Assembly: GCA_018303645.1 (NCBI GenBank)
Contig: JAGVXR010000046.1
Coordinates: forward strand, 1-10,937
Direction of reading: 5' to 3'
DNA: 10,937 nucleotides
Origin: Candidatus Woesearchaeota archaeon
GTDB taxonomy: Archaea; Nanobdellota; Nanobdellia; Woesearchaeales; GW2011-AR4
The position numbers were made by a program, and so were the translations under genes. Position 1 is the first letter of the stretch; each line of letters opens with the position of its first letter. The notes under the pieces were generated by a model. The model did no database searches. It was not told the DNA's origin and was given only the letters and a program-made list of their open reading frames with translations. This document shows, in pieces, positions 4,451-10,937 of this stretch.

Positions 4451-4771
4451 CTATTGCTTCTGCTTACTCTCAACGTATTCCTTAACCCTGTCGTTGCCTG
4501 TCGGCTTTGCATTAGGGCCAAGGGCATAATAAATTTTTTCCGCCTCACCGCCCCAGGAATAGTCGCCCTTTTCCTTCTCAACTTTGTTAACCACAAACTC
4601 CCCCAAGTCAGTTCCTTTCTTCAGATGATAATAAATGCTCCTCAATGTCACTTTAGGGAATATGGCTGTGTAAACCTTGTAGATTTCATAGCCGTATGCT
4701 TTCTTAACAAAATGCAGTATCTCGACAACATTTTGCCTTATTTCGGATTTTATCGGCCTGCCTTTCTTCAT
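4451..4771 (-). CDS. PadR-like winged-helix DNA-binding protein
   Basis: This 106-residue basic protein is probably a transcription regulator. An N-terminal KKGRP patch (2-6) resembles an AT-hook. Helices at about 9-24 and 27-38 (GYEIYKVYTAIFP) lead into the recognition helix VTLRSIYYHLKKG (41-53), which has the PadR/wHTH pattern of S.YY.L..L. The wing region about 54-84 includes GEFVVNKVEKEKGDYSWG and a YYALG strand. The long C-terminal dimerisation helix of classical PadR is short, so this is a mini-PadR or a related archaeal winged helix. ATG 4771 is supported by TATATAAA 26.5 nt upstream. It diverges from the small membrane protein at 4917 with a shared 145-bp promoter region, which makes that gene and itself the natural candidate targets. 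Ligand unknown. Confidence 0.75.
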   Translation of the reverse strand: MKKGRPIKSEIRQNVVEILHFVKKAYGYEIYKVYTAIFPKVTLRSIYYHLKKGTDLGEFVVNKVEKEKGDYSWGGEAEKIYYALGPNAKPTGNDRVKEYVESKQKQ

Positions 4772-4793
4772 AAAAGGGATAAAGACTAACTTA

Positions 4794-4801
4794 TTTATAT
4801 A
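4794..4801 (-). promoter_or_regulatory. TATA box of the PadR-like gene
   Basis: On the minus strand the box reads TATATAAA and is centred 26.5 nt before ATG 4771, predicting a leaderless mRNA. Confidence 0.55.
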
Positions 4802-4808
4802 GTTTTTG

Positions 4809-4822
4809 TTTCTATATAGAAA
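4809..4822. promoter_or_regulatory. Palindrome TTTCTATATAGAAA in the divergent promoter
   Basis: This perfect 14-bp palindrome lies 8 bp upstream of the PadR-like gene's TATA box and 57 bp before the TATA box of the opposite gene. The position suits an operator for an autoregulated dimeric winged-helix protein. In such AT-rich DNA a palindrome of this size can occur by chance. Confidence 0.25.
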
Positions 4823-4878
4823 ATAAATGAATAAGTTTTATACTATTTAGTAACTTTTAAGTGGTAAAAATAGAAAGG

Positions 4879-4886
4879 TTTATATA
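4879..4886 (+). promoter_or_regulatory. TATA box of the small membrane protein gene
   Basis: TTTATATA is centred about 34 nt before ATG 4917, predicting a start near 4909 and a leader of only about 8 nt with no Shine-Dalgarno. Confidence 0.5.
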
Positions 4887-4916
4887 GTGGGAGCAATAGT
4901 AGAATAGTGGCTTAAA

Positions 4917-5231
4917 ATGGGTAATGAAAACTCGCACAGAAATCAAAATTACTTAAATAAGATAGTTGATAGCCTTTACAAAATAGCTGCAAATGTTGAT
5001 TGGAAAAGAGTTTATAAATATGCTAGTTTAGGTGCGTTAGGCGCTATTCTTGGCAAAGTCGCTGGAGATTATGCAGGCCCTGAAATCGCCGATATGGTGG
5101 TTGATTCAAAAGTTATGGGACTTGAAAGTTCTATTGCGGCTGATCAAATCAAAAAGTATAGTCCATACTTAGTTGGATTATTGGGTCTAGCATTAGCTTA
5201 TATTCATGATAGAAAACAATCAAAAAAATAA
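4917..5231 (+). CDS. Small membrane protein, uncharacterised
   Basis: This 104-residue protein has no family that I recognise. Residues 1-34 are polar and likely amphipathic (VDSLYKIAANVDWKRVYKY). Residues 35-54 form a glycine/alanine-rich hydrophobic segment (ASLGALGAILGKVAGDYAG) with GxxxG-like spacing. Residues 55-80 form an acidic loop. Residues 81-97 form a second hydrophobic helix (YSPYLVGLLGLALAYIH), followed by a basic tail DRKQSKK. Two membrane helices with both ends probably cytoplasmic fit the positive charges. There is no signal peptide and no cysteine. The stop codon at 5229-5231 directly abuts the stop of the convergent gene, with no bases between. It shares a divergent promoter region with the PadR-like gene, its likely regulator. 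Confidence 0.65.
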   Translation: MGNENSHRNQNYLNKIVDSLYKIAANVDWKRVYKYASLGALGAILGKVAGDYAGPEIADMVVDSKVMGLESSIAADQIKKYSPYLVGLLGLALAYIHDRKQSKK

Positions 5232-6767
5232 TTATTTCAATTCTTTTAATAATTCTGCAGGCATGTTCTTTACATTATTTTTTGGCGTAATCCAATTTGG
5301 CAGAATTACGTTCCTTATGAACCTGTCATTAGGGAATTTCAGTTCGAATTTTCTTGCAGGATCCTTGAAATTAGGATAAACTTCAACAAAACCTTTTCCA
5401 TTTTCTATTCCATAAATAAGTTCTGAACCTGCTCCAATAACTTTTTTGTTGTTTAAATCAATTAAAAATCTCCTAAAATTATTGACATCTCTTTGCAATG
5501 CTGAATCTATAGCAGCACCTGCACTTTTAATGTCTTTTTGTATTTGTTTTTCGACATCCTCCGGACCTAATGCCCAACTTGCCTTAGGAAATACTTCAAG
5601 CTTAATCGGGTCGGCATTCTCAGAAACAAAAAATTGAAAACCCCTATCTTCATTTGGATTGGGAGGCAAATTGCCTTTTAAAATTTGAAAGTCTTTCATA
5701 ACTTCATTTTTATCCAATTCCAAAACAGCATCGTAAGCATGGGTAAAAAAAATTGTTCTTTTAAATGCGCCAACTCTATCAATTTTAGTGTCGCTGTACG
5801 AAGTAAAACTTCCGTCTAGAGCAATTCCAACTTTTTTACCGCTTTGCATATTTGTGATTATCATATTTTTAACACCTTTATCAAAATTTGAATCTAGCAT
5901 TATTTTTTCCCCATCAAAAGTAAATGCGAGTTCGCTATTTATTATTTTTATAGGATTACCATCTACTCCTATTTTATCGTAAATACTGCTTTTTGTAAAT
6001 TCTACTGAATAATCTCTTCCAAATAGAAAGCCCTCTTTTTTTGATTTATCAAACAAAGCATAGCTATTTTTACCAGAATTAAAACCTAAATCAACTTTTG
6101 TATTTTGAGTCTTTATAACAGTAGTTGAATACTCCGCTGCAGAGTTTTCTAAGAGTATAAATTGATTTCCGCTTGTTTTGACACTTCCCTGAAATAATTT
6201 TATTTCACTTTGAGGATTTTTTAATGACACATACTGGCCTTCTTGCAGATTAACGGCAGTTATAGTTCTACCACCTAGCTCTCCCGTTATCTTCATACTG
6301 GAACTACTTTGAGCTAAAATTTGGTTATTGTCCAAACTAAAAGGCTTATTTGTATTGGATGTGATTATCACACTGCCGTCTTTGTTTATTGCGATAGCCC
6401 CATCAAAATTTTTATACTGGTTCAAATCTAAATTGTTTGTAATTGCTGTGCTTATTTTTCCGTCTTTAAATAAAGAGATGTCACCATTTACCACAACCTT
6501 GCTGCTAGAAAAAGTTGATAAAATCTCAGATTGCATTGGTTTGGCAACTTTGCCAAAAACAAGCTCTATTTGTTGAATGTTTCCTTCTTTAAAAAGCCTT
6601 TCAACGCTAACTTTGTTATTGTTTAAAGCGTTTGCAATATCGTCAGGCCTACTAAAATCCAATTTGCCGTCTTTTTCAAAATACCCATCTTCGCCTAAAA
6701 CAGATAAATTGAATAACAAAATCAGCATCAATATACAAAATAATATAACTTTTAATATCTTTTTCAT
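5232..6767 (-). CDS. Large secreted beta-rich protein, uncharacterised
   Basis: The protein has 511 residues from ATG 6767. MKKILKVILFCILMLILLFNLSVLG is a clear signal peptide or N-terminal anchor, so the rest is extracytoplasmic. Residues about 27-85 look helical. About 90-330 consist of short alternating strands with repeated Asp/Asn-Gly turns (KDGKIS, INKDGSV, SGKNS, DGEKI, LDGS), suggesting a beta-solenoid or stacked sheet. A mixed domain with a short amphipathic helix (405-435) ends the chain. No catalytic motif is recognised, and the mature part has no cysteine. The same frame is open for 16 more codons to 6815, but that would overlap the previous gene and hide the signal peptide. ATG 6767 begins 1 nt after the preceding stop, so the two are co-translated. 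It is probably a surface or cell-contact protein. Confidence 0.75.
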   Translation of the reverse strand: MKKILKVILFCILMLILLFNLSVLGEDGYFEKDGKLDFSRPDDIANALNNNKVSVERLFKEGNIQQIELVFGKVAKPMQSEILSTFSSSKVVVNGDISLFKDGKISTAITNNLDLNQYKNFDGAIAINKDGSVIITSNTNKPFSLDNNQILAQSSSSMKITGELGGRTITAVNLQEGQYVSLKNPQSEIKLFQGSVKTSGNQFILLENSAAEYSTTVIKTQNTKVDLGFNSGKNSYALFDKSKKEGFLFGRDYSVEFTKSSIYDKIGVDGNPIKIINSELAFTFDGEKIMLDSNFDKGVKNMIITNMQSGKKVGIALDGSFTSYSDTKIDRVGAFKRTIFFTHAYDAVLELDKNEVMKDFQILKGNLPPNPNEDRGFQFFVSENADPIKLEVFPKASWALGPEDVEKQIQKDIKSAGAAIDSALQRDVNNFRRFLIDLNNKKVIGAGSELIYGIENGKGFVEVYPNFKDPARKFELKFPNDRFIRNVILPNWITPKNNVKNMPAELLKELK

Positions 6768-6768
6768 T

Positions 6769-7548
6769 TTAACTAATACTGTAATTAAATGCAAAGACGA
6801 AGGTATATGGCTCATTCTTAAGCTTAATTTGACTGTCTTCTATTGCAATTAATGTCATATTTATTTCTAGAGGAATTAATTCAAAATAAATATTGTTTGA
6901 TTCCCCTATTTCTATCAAGCAACTGATACATATTTGGTCCTGATGAGTGATTTGATCTTGGGTTATATAATTTGCTAAATCATATATCATATCCAACCTA
7001 GATGGAATTTCAACAGCAAATTTCTCTATTGATGATGTTTTTTGCTCTATTGTTGCCATGATTGGAAAGTTTAAGTTAATGGCGACACTGTTTTTTGCTA
7101 TCAAAGTAATAGTTGATACATCGCCTTTTTTTATTTCATAGCCTAATTTTCTAAAAACTTCAAAATCCCTAATGCAATTTTCTAAATTTGAATCCATATA
7201 TTGGGAAATTTCTCTTTCTATTGTTTGCTTGCTTGGCATTACATTTTCTCCTTTGAATAAATAGATTGTATGGAAAAAATCAGTCAAAAATCCTTTTGAA
7301 AATATTTTATGTTCTGATTCTTTATGAAAACCTCCTTGTAACCCTATAATTTGTAAAGCATCTTCCCCGGTTTCCCTTAAACACGTATTTACATAATTTT
7401 TTATTGGTATAATTAAATTTACAGAGTTTATCTGCTGTCCAGTTTCTCCTTTAATCTTGTTTTGGTTATTTAGATAAAAAACAAGTCCAAAGCCAATTAA
7501 AATTACTAAACTAAATATTATGAATATACTCGTTTGCCCTTTTCTCAT
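6769..7548 (-). CDS. Membrane-anchored prepilin-like protein, uncharacterised
   Basis: This 259-residue protein starts MRKGQTSIFIIFSLVILIGFGLVFYL. The basic KGQ-hydrophobic start resembles archaeal pilin-like or N-anchored surface proteins and is familiar from DPANN genomes. The rest is extracytoplasmic. It has C57 in NYVNTCLRETG, the motif LQGGF (70-74), C125 in SNLENCIRDF and a CISC pair (207-210), four cysteines that could form disulfides. Strand-rich residues 140-182 (SVAINLNFPIMATIE) follow. An in-frame ATG at 7566 exists, but the minus-strand TATATAAA at 7574-7581 places the transcript start near 7550, inside that extension, so ATG 7548 is preferred. It is the first gene of a two-gene operon with the secreted protein at 5232-6767. 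Confidence 0.78.
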   Translation of the reverse strand: MRKGQTSIFIIFSLVILIGFGLVFYLNNQNKIKGETGQQINSVNLIIPIKNYVNTCLRETGEDALQIIGLQGGFHKESEHKIFSKGFLTDFFHTIYLFKGENVMPSKQTIEREISQYMDSNLENCIRDFEVFRKLGYEIKKGDVSTITLIAKNSVAINLNFPIMATIEQKTSSIEKFAVEIPSRLDMIYDLANYITQDQITHQDQICISCLIEIGESNNIYFELIPLEINMTLIAIEDSQIKLKNEPYTFVFAFNYSIS

Positions 7549-7573
7549 TTTGTTTTTACTTTTCATAAATTTG

Positions 7574-7581
7574 TTTATATA
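7574..7581 (-). promoter_or_regulatory. TATA box of the prepilin-like operon
   Basis: On the minus strand the box reads TATATAAA and predicts a start near 7550, 2-3 nt before ATG 7548. It decides the start of that gene. Confidence 0.55.
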
Positions 7582-7607
7582 CTTATTGCTTCAAAAACCA
7601 TTAAATA

Positions 7608-7615
7608 TTTATATT
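7608..7615 (+). promoter_or_regulatory. TATA box of the 7636 membrane protein gene
   Basis: TTTATATT is centred about 24.5 nt before ATG 7636. Together with the box at 7574-7581 it makes a compact divergent promoter between two envelope genes. Confidence 0.5.
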
Positions 7616-7635
7616 GATATCACTTTTGGATTGGA

Positions 7636-8277
7636 ATGCCGCTCAAAATCAAGGAAACAATACTTGGGTTCAGCATTGCCATAATATTCGTGTTCTTTGT
7701 TGTCTTTGGAATAAAGGCTTTTTACAAGGAGCCAAAGCAGGAGGATTTCTGCGCCAGAGGGACTTATGTTGATGTTGTTTACACTAAAGGGTATTATCCA
7801 GAGCCTTATCCAGCTAGGTTCAAAGAGCCTGCTGAAAATGCTTGCGCGAAAGCAAATATTGAATATGAAAAATTCAGAAAAGATTGCATTGCAAAAAAGG
7901 CGGATGTTGAGTTTGAGTATGATGAAAATAATTGTCAAATTGCAAAAAAATGCACGTTCTGCCAGCAGGATTTTGACAAGGCAAGAAACATTTATTTCAG
8001 GAATGTGTTTATCATAAGCGGAATTGTTGGCATCATTGCTATTGTGGCTGGGGCTGTATTGAGTATAATGAGCATAAGCGCAGGCTTGTTTGGCGGAGGA
8101 GTATTGACAATCATTTACGGCACAACAAATTACTGGAGCGAGCTGGCAGACTGGGCAAGGTTTATTATCCTAGGAATTGCTTTAGCTGTGTTGATTTATC
8201 TTGGCTATAAGGGATTCTCTATGTTCGGGTTTGGAAGGAAAGAAGAAAGCAAAGAGATTAAGAAGAAAAAGAGATAA
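7636..8277 (+). CDS. Four-helix membrane protein with a six-cysteine loop
   Basis: This 213-residue protein has hydrophobic helices at about 9-27, 122-143, 146-163 and 174-192. The 94-residue loop between helices 1 and 2 carries six cysteines (C39, C70, C84, C100, C106, C109). The last pair lies in KCTFCQQ, which could bind a metal or form disulfides. Helix 3 is glycine-rich (SAGLFGGGVLTIIYG). The basic tail (RKEESKEIKKKKR) should be cytoplasmic, and four helices then put the cysteine loop outside and the N-terminus inside. I know of no assigned function; similar hypothetical membrane proteins occur in DPANN archaea (from memory, not checked). It faces the prepilin-like operon across a 69-83 bp divergent promoter, so an envelope role with those proteins is plausible. 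Confidence 0.75.
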   Translation: MPLKIKETILGFSIAIIFVFFVVFGIKAFYKEPKQEDFCARGTYVDVVYTKGYYPEPYPARFKEPAENACAKANIEYEKFRKDCIAKKADVEFEYDENNCQIAKKCTFCQQDFDKARNIYFRNVFIISGIVGIIAIVAGAVLSIMSISAGLFGGGVLTIIYGTTNYWSELADWARFIILGIALAVLIYLGYKGFSMFGFGRKEESKEIKKKKR

Positions 8278-8455
8278 GATAATTCTTTAATTAACAGCGT
8301 TAAATAGTATATTTCTTTATTTTTCGATATAGAAATAAATTTAAAAAGTATTAATTTTGTTTATTTACATTATAGAAAATAAATAAAAGTGGATTTTTAA
8401 AACTACAAAATATTAAAAATAGAATAAGTAAAAATATATATTTTGTAAGTATACT
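8278..8455. other. AT-rich convergent spacer
   Basis: This 178-bp stretch lies between the 3' ends of the membrane protein gene and ppsA. It contains T-runs on both strands suitable for archaeal termination and a near-palindrome TTTCGATATAGAAA (8322-8335). No ORF or convincing RNA structure is seen. Confidence 0.5.
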
Positions 8456-10849
8456 TTACCTTCTTAACTTATTCTCCATCTCAAGTATTGAAAGCGTTGT
8501 TTTCAGCACAGTATCCGGATTCAGGGAAATTGAATCAATGCCGCATTTTACAAGAAACTGCGCAAAATCAGGATGGTCGCTTGGACCCTGCCCGCAAATT
8601 CCTATCTTAACCTTATTCCTCTTAGCCTTATGTATAACTTCCCAAATAAGCCTTTTTACAGCAGGATTTCTTTCGTCATAAAGCCTGCTGATTAATTCTG
8701 AATCCCTGTCCAATCCAAGTGTTAATTGAGTTAAATCGTTGCTTCCAATGCTGAATCCGTCAAATATCTTCGCAAAATCATCTGCGAGTATTACATTGCT
8801 GGGTATTTCGCACATCACATAAATCTCCAAGCCGTTTTTGCCCTGTACAAGCCCGTATTTTTTCATCTCTGATATTACAGCCTTGCCCTCTTCAACAGTC
8901 CTGCAAAACGGAATCATAAGCTTTATGTTTTTTAATCCCATTTCATCCCTTGCCTTTTTCATTGCCATGCACTCCAATCCAAATGCTTCCCTGTAGCTGC
9001 CTGCATAATACCTTGACGCGCCTCTCCATCCCAGCATGGGGTTTTCCTCCTTTGGCTCAAATTCACTGCCTCCAATCAAATTTGCATACTCATTTGTCTT
9101 GAAATCAGACATCCTTACAATAACATCTTTTGGGTAGAAAGCTGCTGCAATCATTGCAACTCCCTGCGCAAGCTTCTCAACAAAAAAATCAACCTTGCTT
9201 TTGTAAGGATAAGCCAATTCGTCGATAATTGCCTTAACTTTCCTGTCTTTAAGCTGGTTATAGCGCAGCAATGCCAACGGATGGACTTTAATGTAAGAGC
9301 TTATTATGAATTCCTCCCTTGCAAGCCCAACACCGTCAGTTGGTATGAAAGAAAATTCAAAAGCTTGATCAGGATTGCCAACATTCATCATAATCTTAGT
9401 TCTTGGCCTTTTAAGCCTTTTCAGGTCTATTTTGCGTATTTCAAATTTTAATTTTCCCTTGTAAACCCTGCCGACCTCGCCTTCTGCGCAGCTAACCGTT
9501 ACATCAGTTCCTGTTTTGATTATTTCCGTGCCCCGCTCTGTGCCCACAATTGCGGGAATTCCAAGCTCTCTGGCAACAATGGCTGCATGGGCTGTCCTGC
9601 CTCCTTTGTTTGTAACAATTGCAGAAGCAATCTTCATTATTGGCTCCCAATCAGGGTCTGTTTTTTCTGTTATCAGGACTTCTCCAACCTTAAAGCTTCC
9701 AATTTCCTTTGCACTTCTTATTACATGGGCTTTGCCTGCGCCAATCTTTGTGCCGACACTCAATCCAGTTGTAATTACTTGGCTTTTTTGTTTTAAAATA
9801 TATTCTTCAAGAATATTCACGTTTTTCTGGCTCTGCACAGTTTCAGGCCTTGCCTGGACAATAAACAATCGACTTGTAATGCCGTCCTTCGCCCATTCCA
9901 TGTCCATCGGCTTGAACTTCCTTGCTTTTTTTGAATAATAATCCTCGATAATGCATGCCCATTTTGCAAGCTCATTATCATTTAAAACAAAACTCAGGCG
10001 CTCTTTTTCCGGGACTCTAACATTTATTGTTGGCTTTGATTTATTTTTGCTGTAAATCATTTTGATTTTCTTGCTGCCAAGCTTCTTGCTTATTATCGGC
10101 TTGAAGCCTTCCCCCAGCATAGGCTTAAAGACATAGAACTGGTCTGGATTTACCGCTCCCAAAACTATGTTTTCTCCAAGCCCATAAGAGCCGTTGATAA
10201 GAACAGCATTCTTAAATCCTGTTTCCGTGTCTATTGAGAACATCACTCCGGAGCAAGCCTTGTCGCTCCTCACCATTTTCTGCACGCCAACTGACAAAGA
10301 AACCTTGAAATGATTGAAATGCTTGTCAACCCTGTAGGAAATCGCGCGATTTGTGAACAACGAGGCAAAGCATTTTTTTGTTGCTTCAAGCAACGAATGC
10401 TCCCCCCTCATGTTGAGATAGGTTTCCTGCTGCCCTGCAAAGCTCGCATCAGGCAAGTCCTCTGCTGTTGCAGAGCTCCTTACAGCAACATCTGTATTTG
10501 ACCCATATTGCCTGCACAACTTTTTGTAGGAATTCGCAATTTCATTTTTTAGCTCATCCGGCAATTTTAATTTTAGCATGGCTTCACGAGCTTTTTTGCC
10601 AACAACTGCAAGATTTTTTTTGGACTTGTCCAAATTGCTTAAAATTTTTTTTAATTCGTTTTTTATCCCTGCTTTCTGAAGAACATAATTATAAGCGTAA
10701 GCTGTAACAGCAAAGCCGTTTGGAATCCTAACTCCTTTTCTTGTCAAGTTTCTGTACATCTCACCGAGAGAGGCATTTTTGCCGCCGACAAGAGGAACAT
10801 CTTTTATTCCAATCTCATCAAACCAAAGAATGAATTTCTTGGATTTCAA
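8456..10849 (-). CDS. ppsA: Phosphoenolpyruvate synthase (pyruvate, water dikinase)
   Basis: This cytosolic enzyme converts pyruvate, ATP and water to PEP, AMP and phosphate, feeding gluconeogenesis; in some archaea it may also run in the glycolytic direction. The 797 residues match the family length (E. coli about 792). Domains in order: the ATP-grasp nucleotide-binding domain (about 15-340), with VGGKNASLGEM at 21-31 and VAVRSSATAEDLPDASFAGQ at 121-140; the swivelling phosphohistidine domain, with GGRTAHAAIVAREL (H421 is the phospho-acceptor); and the C-terminal PEP/pyruvate TIM barrel (about 480-795), with RMSDFKTNEY, GWRGASRYY and the catalytic cysteine C752 in GICGQGPSDHPDF. All key residues are present. 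The start is TTG 10849, chosen because GAGGTGG lies 7 nt upstream. No other gene in the window shares its transcript. Confidence 0.97.
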   Translation of the reverse strand: MKSKKFILWFDEIGIKDVPLVGGKNASLGEMYRNLTRKGVRIPNGFAVTAYAYNYVLQKAGIKNELKKILSNLDKSKKNLAVVGKKAREAMLKLKLPDELKNEIANSYKKLCRQYGSNTDVAVRSSATAEDLPDASFAGQQETYLNMRGEHSLLEATKKCFASLFTNRAISYRVDKHFNHFKVSLSVGVQKMVRSDKACSGVMFSIDTETGFKNAVLINGSYGLGENIVLGAVNPDQFYVFKPMLGEGFKPIISKKLGSKKIKMIYSKNKSKPTINVRVPEKERLSFVLNDNELAKWACIIEDYYSKKARKFKPMDMEWAKDGITSRLFIVQARPETVQSQKNVNILEEYILKQKSQVITTGLSVGTKIGAGKAHVIRSAKEIGSFKVGEVLITEKTDPDWEPIMKIASAIVTNKGGRTAHAAIVARELGIPAIVGTERGTEIIKTGTDVTVSCAEGEVGRVYKGKLKFEIRKIDLKRLKRPRTKIMMNVGNPDQAFEFSFIPTDGVGLAREEFIISSYIKVHPLALLRYNQLKDRKVKAIIDELAYPYKSKVDFFVEKLAQGVAMIAAAFYPKDVIVRMSDFKTNEYANLIGGSEFEPKEENPMLGWRGASRYYAGSYREAFGLECMAMKKARDEMGLKNIKLMIPFCRTVEEGKAVISEMKKYGLVQGKNGLEIYVMCEIPSNVILADDFAKIFDGFSIGSNDLTQLTLGLDRDSELISRLYDERNPAVKRLIWEVIHKAKRNKVKIGICGQGPSDHPDFAQFLVKCGIDSISLNPDTVLKTTLSILEMENKLRR

Positions 10850-10856
10850 AACAAAA

Positions 10857-10863
10857 CCACCTC
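10857..10863 (-). promoter_or_regulatory. Strong Shine-Dalgarno of ppsA
   Basis: GAGGTGG on the minus strand, 7 nt before TTG 10849, decides this non-ATG start. It is the only strong Shine-Dalgarno I see in the window. Confidence 0.75.
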
Positions 10864-10889
10864 TATATTAAATCATGGTTTATTTTATC

Positions 10890-10897
10890 AATATAAA
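10890..10897 (-). promoter_or_regulatory. TATA box of ppsA
   Basis: On the minus strand the box reads TTTATATT and predicts a start near 10867, giving a leader of about 18 nt just long enough to hold the Shine-Dalgarno. Confidence 0.45.
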
Positions 10898-10937
10898 GGT
10901 TGCGATTTACGGGTTGGAAAATCAACTATAAACTTTA

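Noticed and set aside
4436..4789. 117-codon open frame on the + strand with a hydrophobic start
   Set aside because: It lies antisense to the PadR-like gene, which has a recognisable winged-helix fold and a well-placed TATA box. The hydrophobic start is a by-product of lysine-rich codons read in reverse.
6768..6815. N-terminal extension of the secreted protein to ATG 6815
   Set aside because: It would overlap the upstream gene and put 16 polar residues ahead of a clean signal peptide starting at ATG 6767.
4815..8384. 14-bp match TATAGAAAATAAAT at 4815-4828 and 8371-8384
   Set aside because: It is low-complexity AT sequence; matches of this length are expected by chance in a window this AT-rich, and one copy lies in a convergent spacer without a promoter role.
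9516..9938. 140-codon open frame on the + strand
   Set aside because: It is fully inside ppsA on the opposite strand and covers the conserved phosphohistidine domain.

Overview
The window reads as a piece of an AT-rich archaeal chromosome, most likely a DPANN lineage of the Pacearchaeota/Woesearchaeota kind; that placement is inference. Direct support: an archaeal-type uS15 with the extra N-terminal domain, a diphthine synthase (diphthamide on EF-2 is absent from bacteria), a tRNA-Gln interrupted by two introns with bulge-helix-bulge geometry, TATA boxes about 25-28 nt ahead of many ATG codons (leaderless transcripts), and a membrane-anchored protein starting MRKGQTSIF, a style of N-terminus common in DPANN proteomes. 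Most genes look archaeal; IspH, an enzyme of the bacterial MEP isoprenoid route, is the exception.

Layout, left to right. 1-210: two tandem hairpins with the same CGCCAA loop, then an AT-rich promoter region. 211-1362 (+): a two-gene unit of unrecognised proteins, the second ending in a degenerate J-domain-like segment. 1402-2154 (+): dphB. 2216-2334 (+): tRNA-Gln(UUG) with a 30-nt D-loop intron and a 16-nt anticodon-loop intron. 2335-2582: no protein gene; two imperfect units each ending in a copy of the 16-nt tRNA 3' end, each preceded by the same type of hairpin. 2583-2786: a TATA octamer, a structured stretch with a terminator-like hairpin, and a 33-codon ORF ending just before rps15. 2787-3245 (+) rps15 and 3208-4173 (-) ispH converge and overlap by 38 bp. 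4174-4450: an intergenic island of strong hairpins, a candidate structured RNA. 4451-4771 (-): PadR-like winged-helix protein, divergent from 4917-5231 (+), a small membrane protein. 5232-6767 and 6769-7548 (-): a two-gene operon for a large secreted protein and a membrane-anchored prepilin-like protein, divergent from 7636-8277 (+), a cysteine-containing four-helix membrane protein. 8278-8455: AT-rich convergent spacer. 8456-10849 (-): full-length phosphoenolpyruvate synthase.

Functionally the recognised genes are housekeeping: translation (uS15, tRNA-Gln, diphthamide), isoprenoid precursor synthesis (IspH) and the pyruvate/PEP node (PpsA). The block 4451-8277 is a cell-envelope neighbourhood with no recognised pathway. 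The least explained parts are RNA-scale: the twice-interrupted tRNA with repeated 3' ends, and the hairpin island at 4243-4388. Most promoters are TTTATAAA/TTTATATA-like; ppsA alone shows a strong Shine-Dalgarno.
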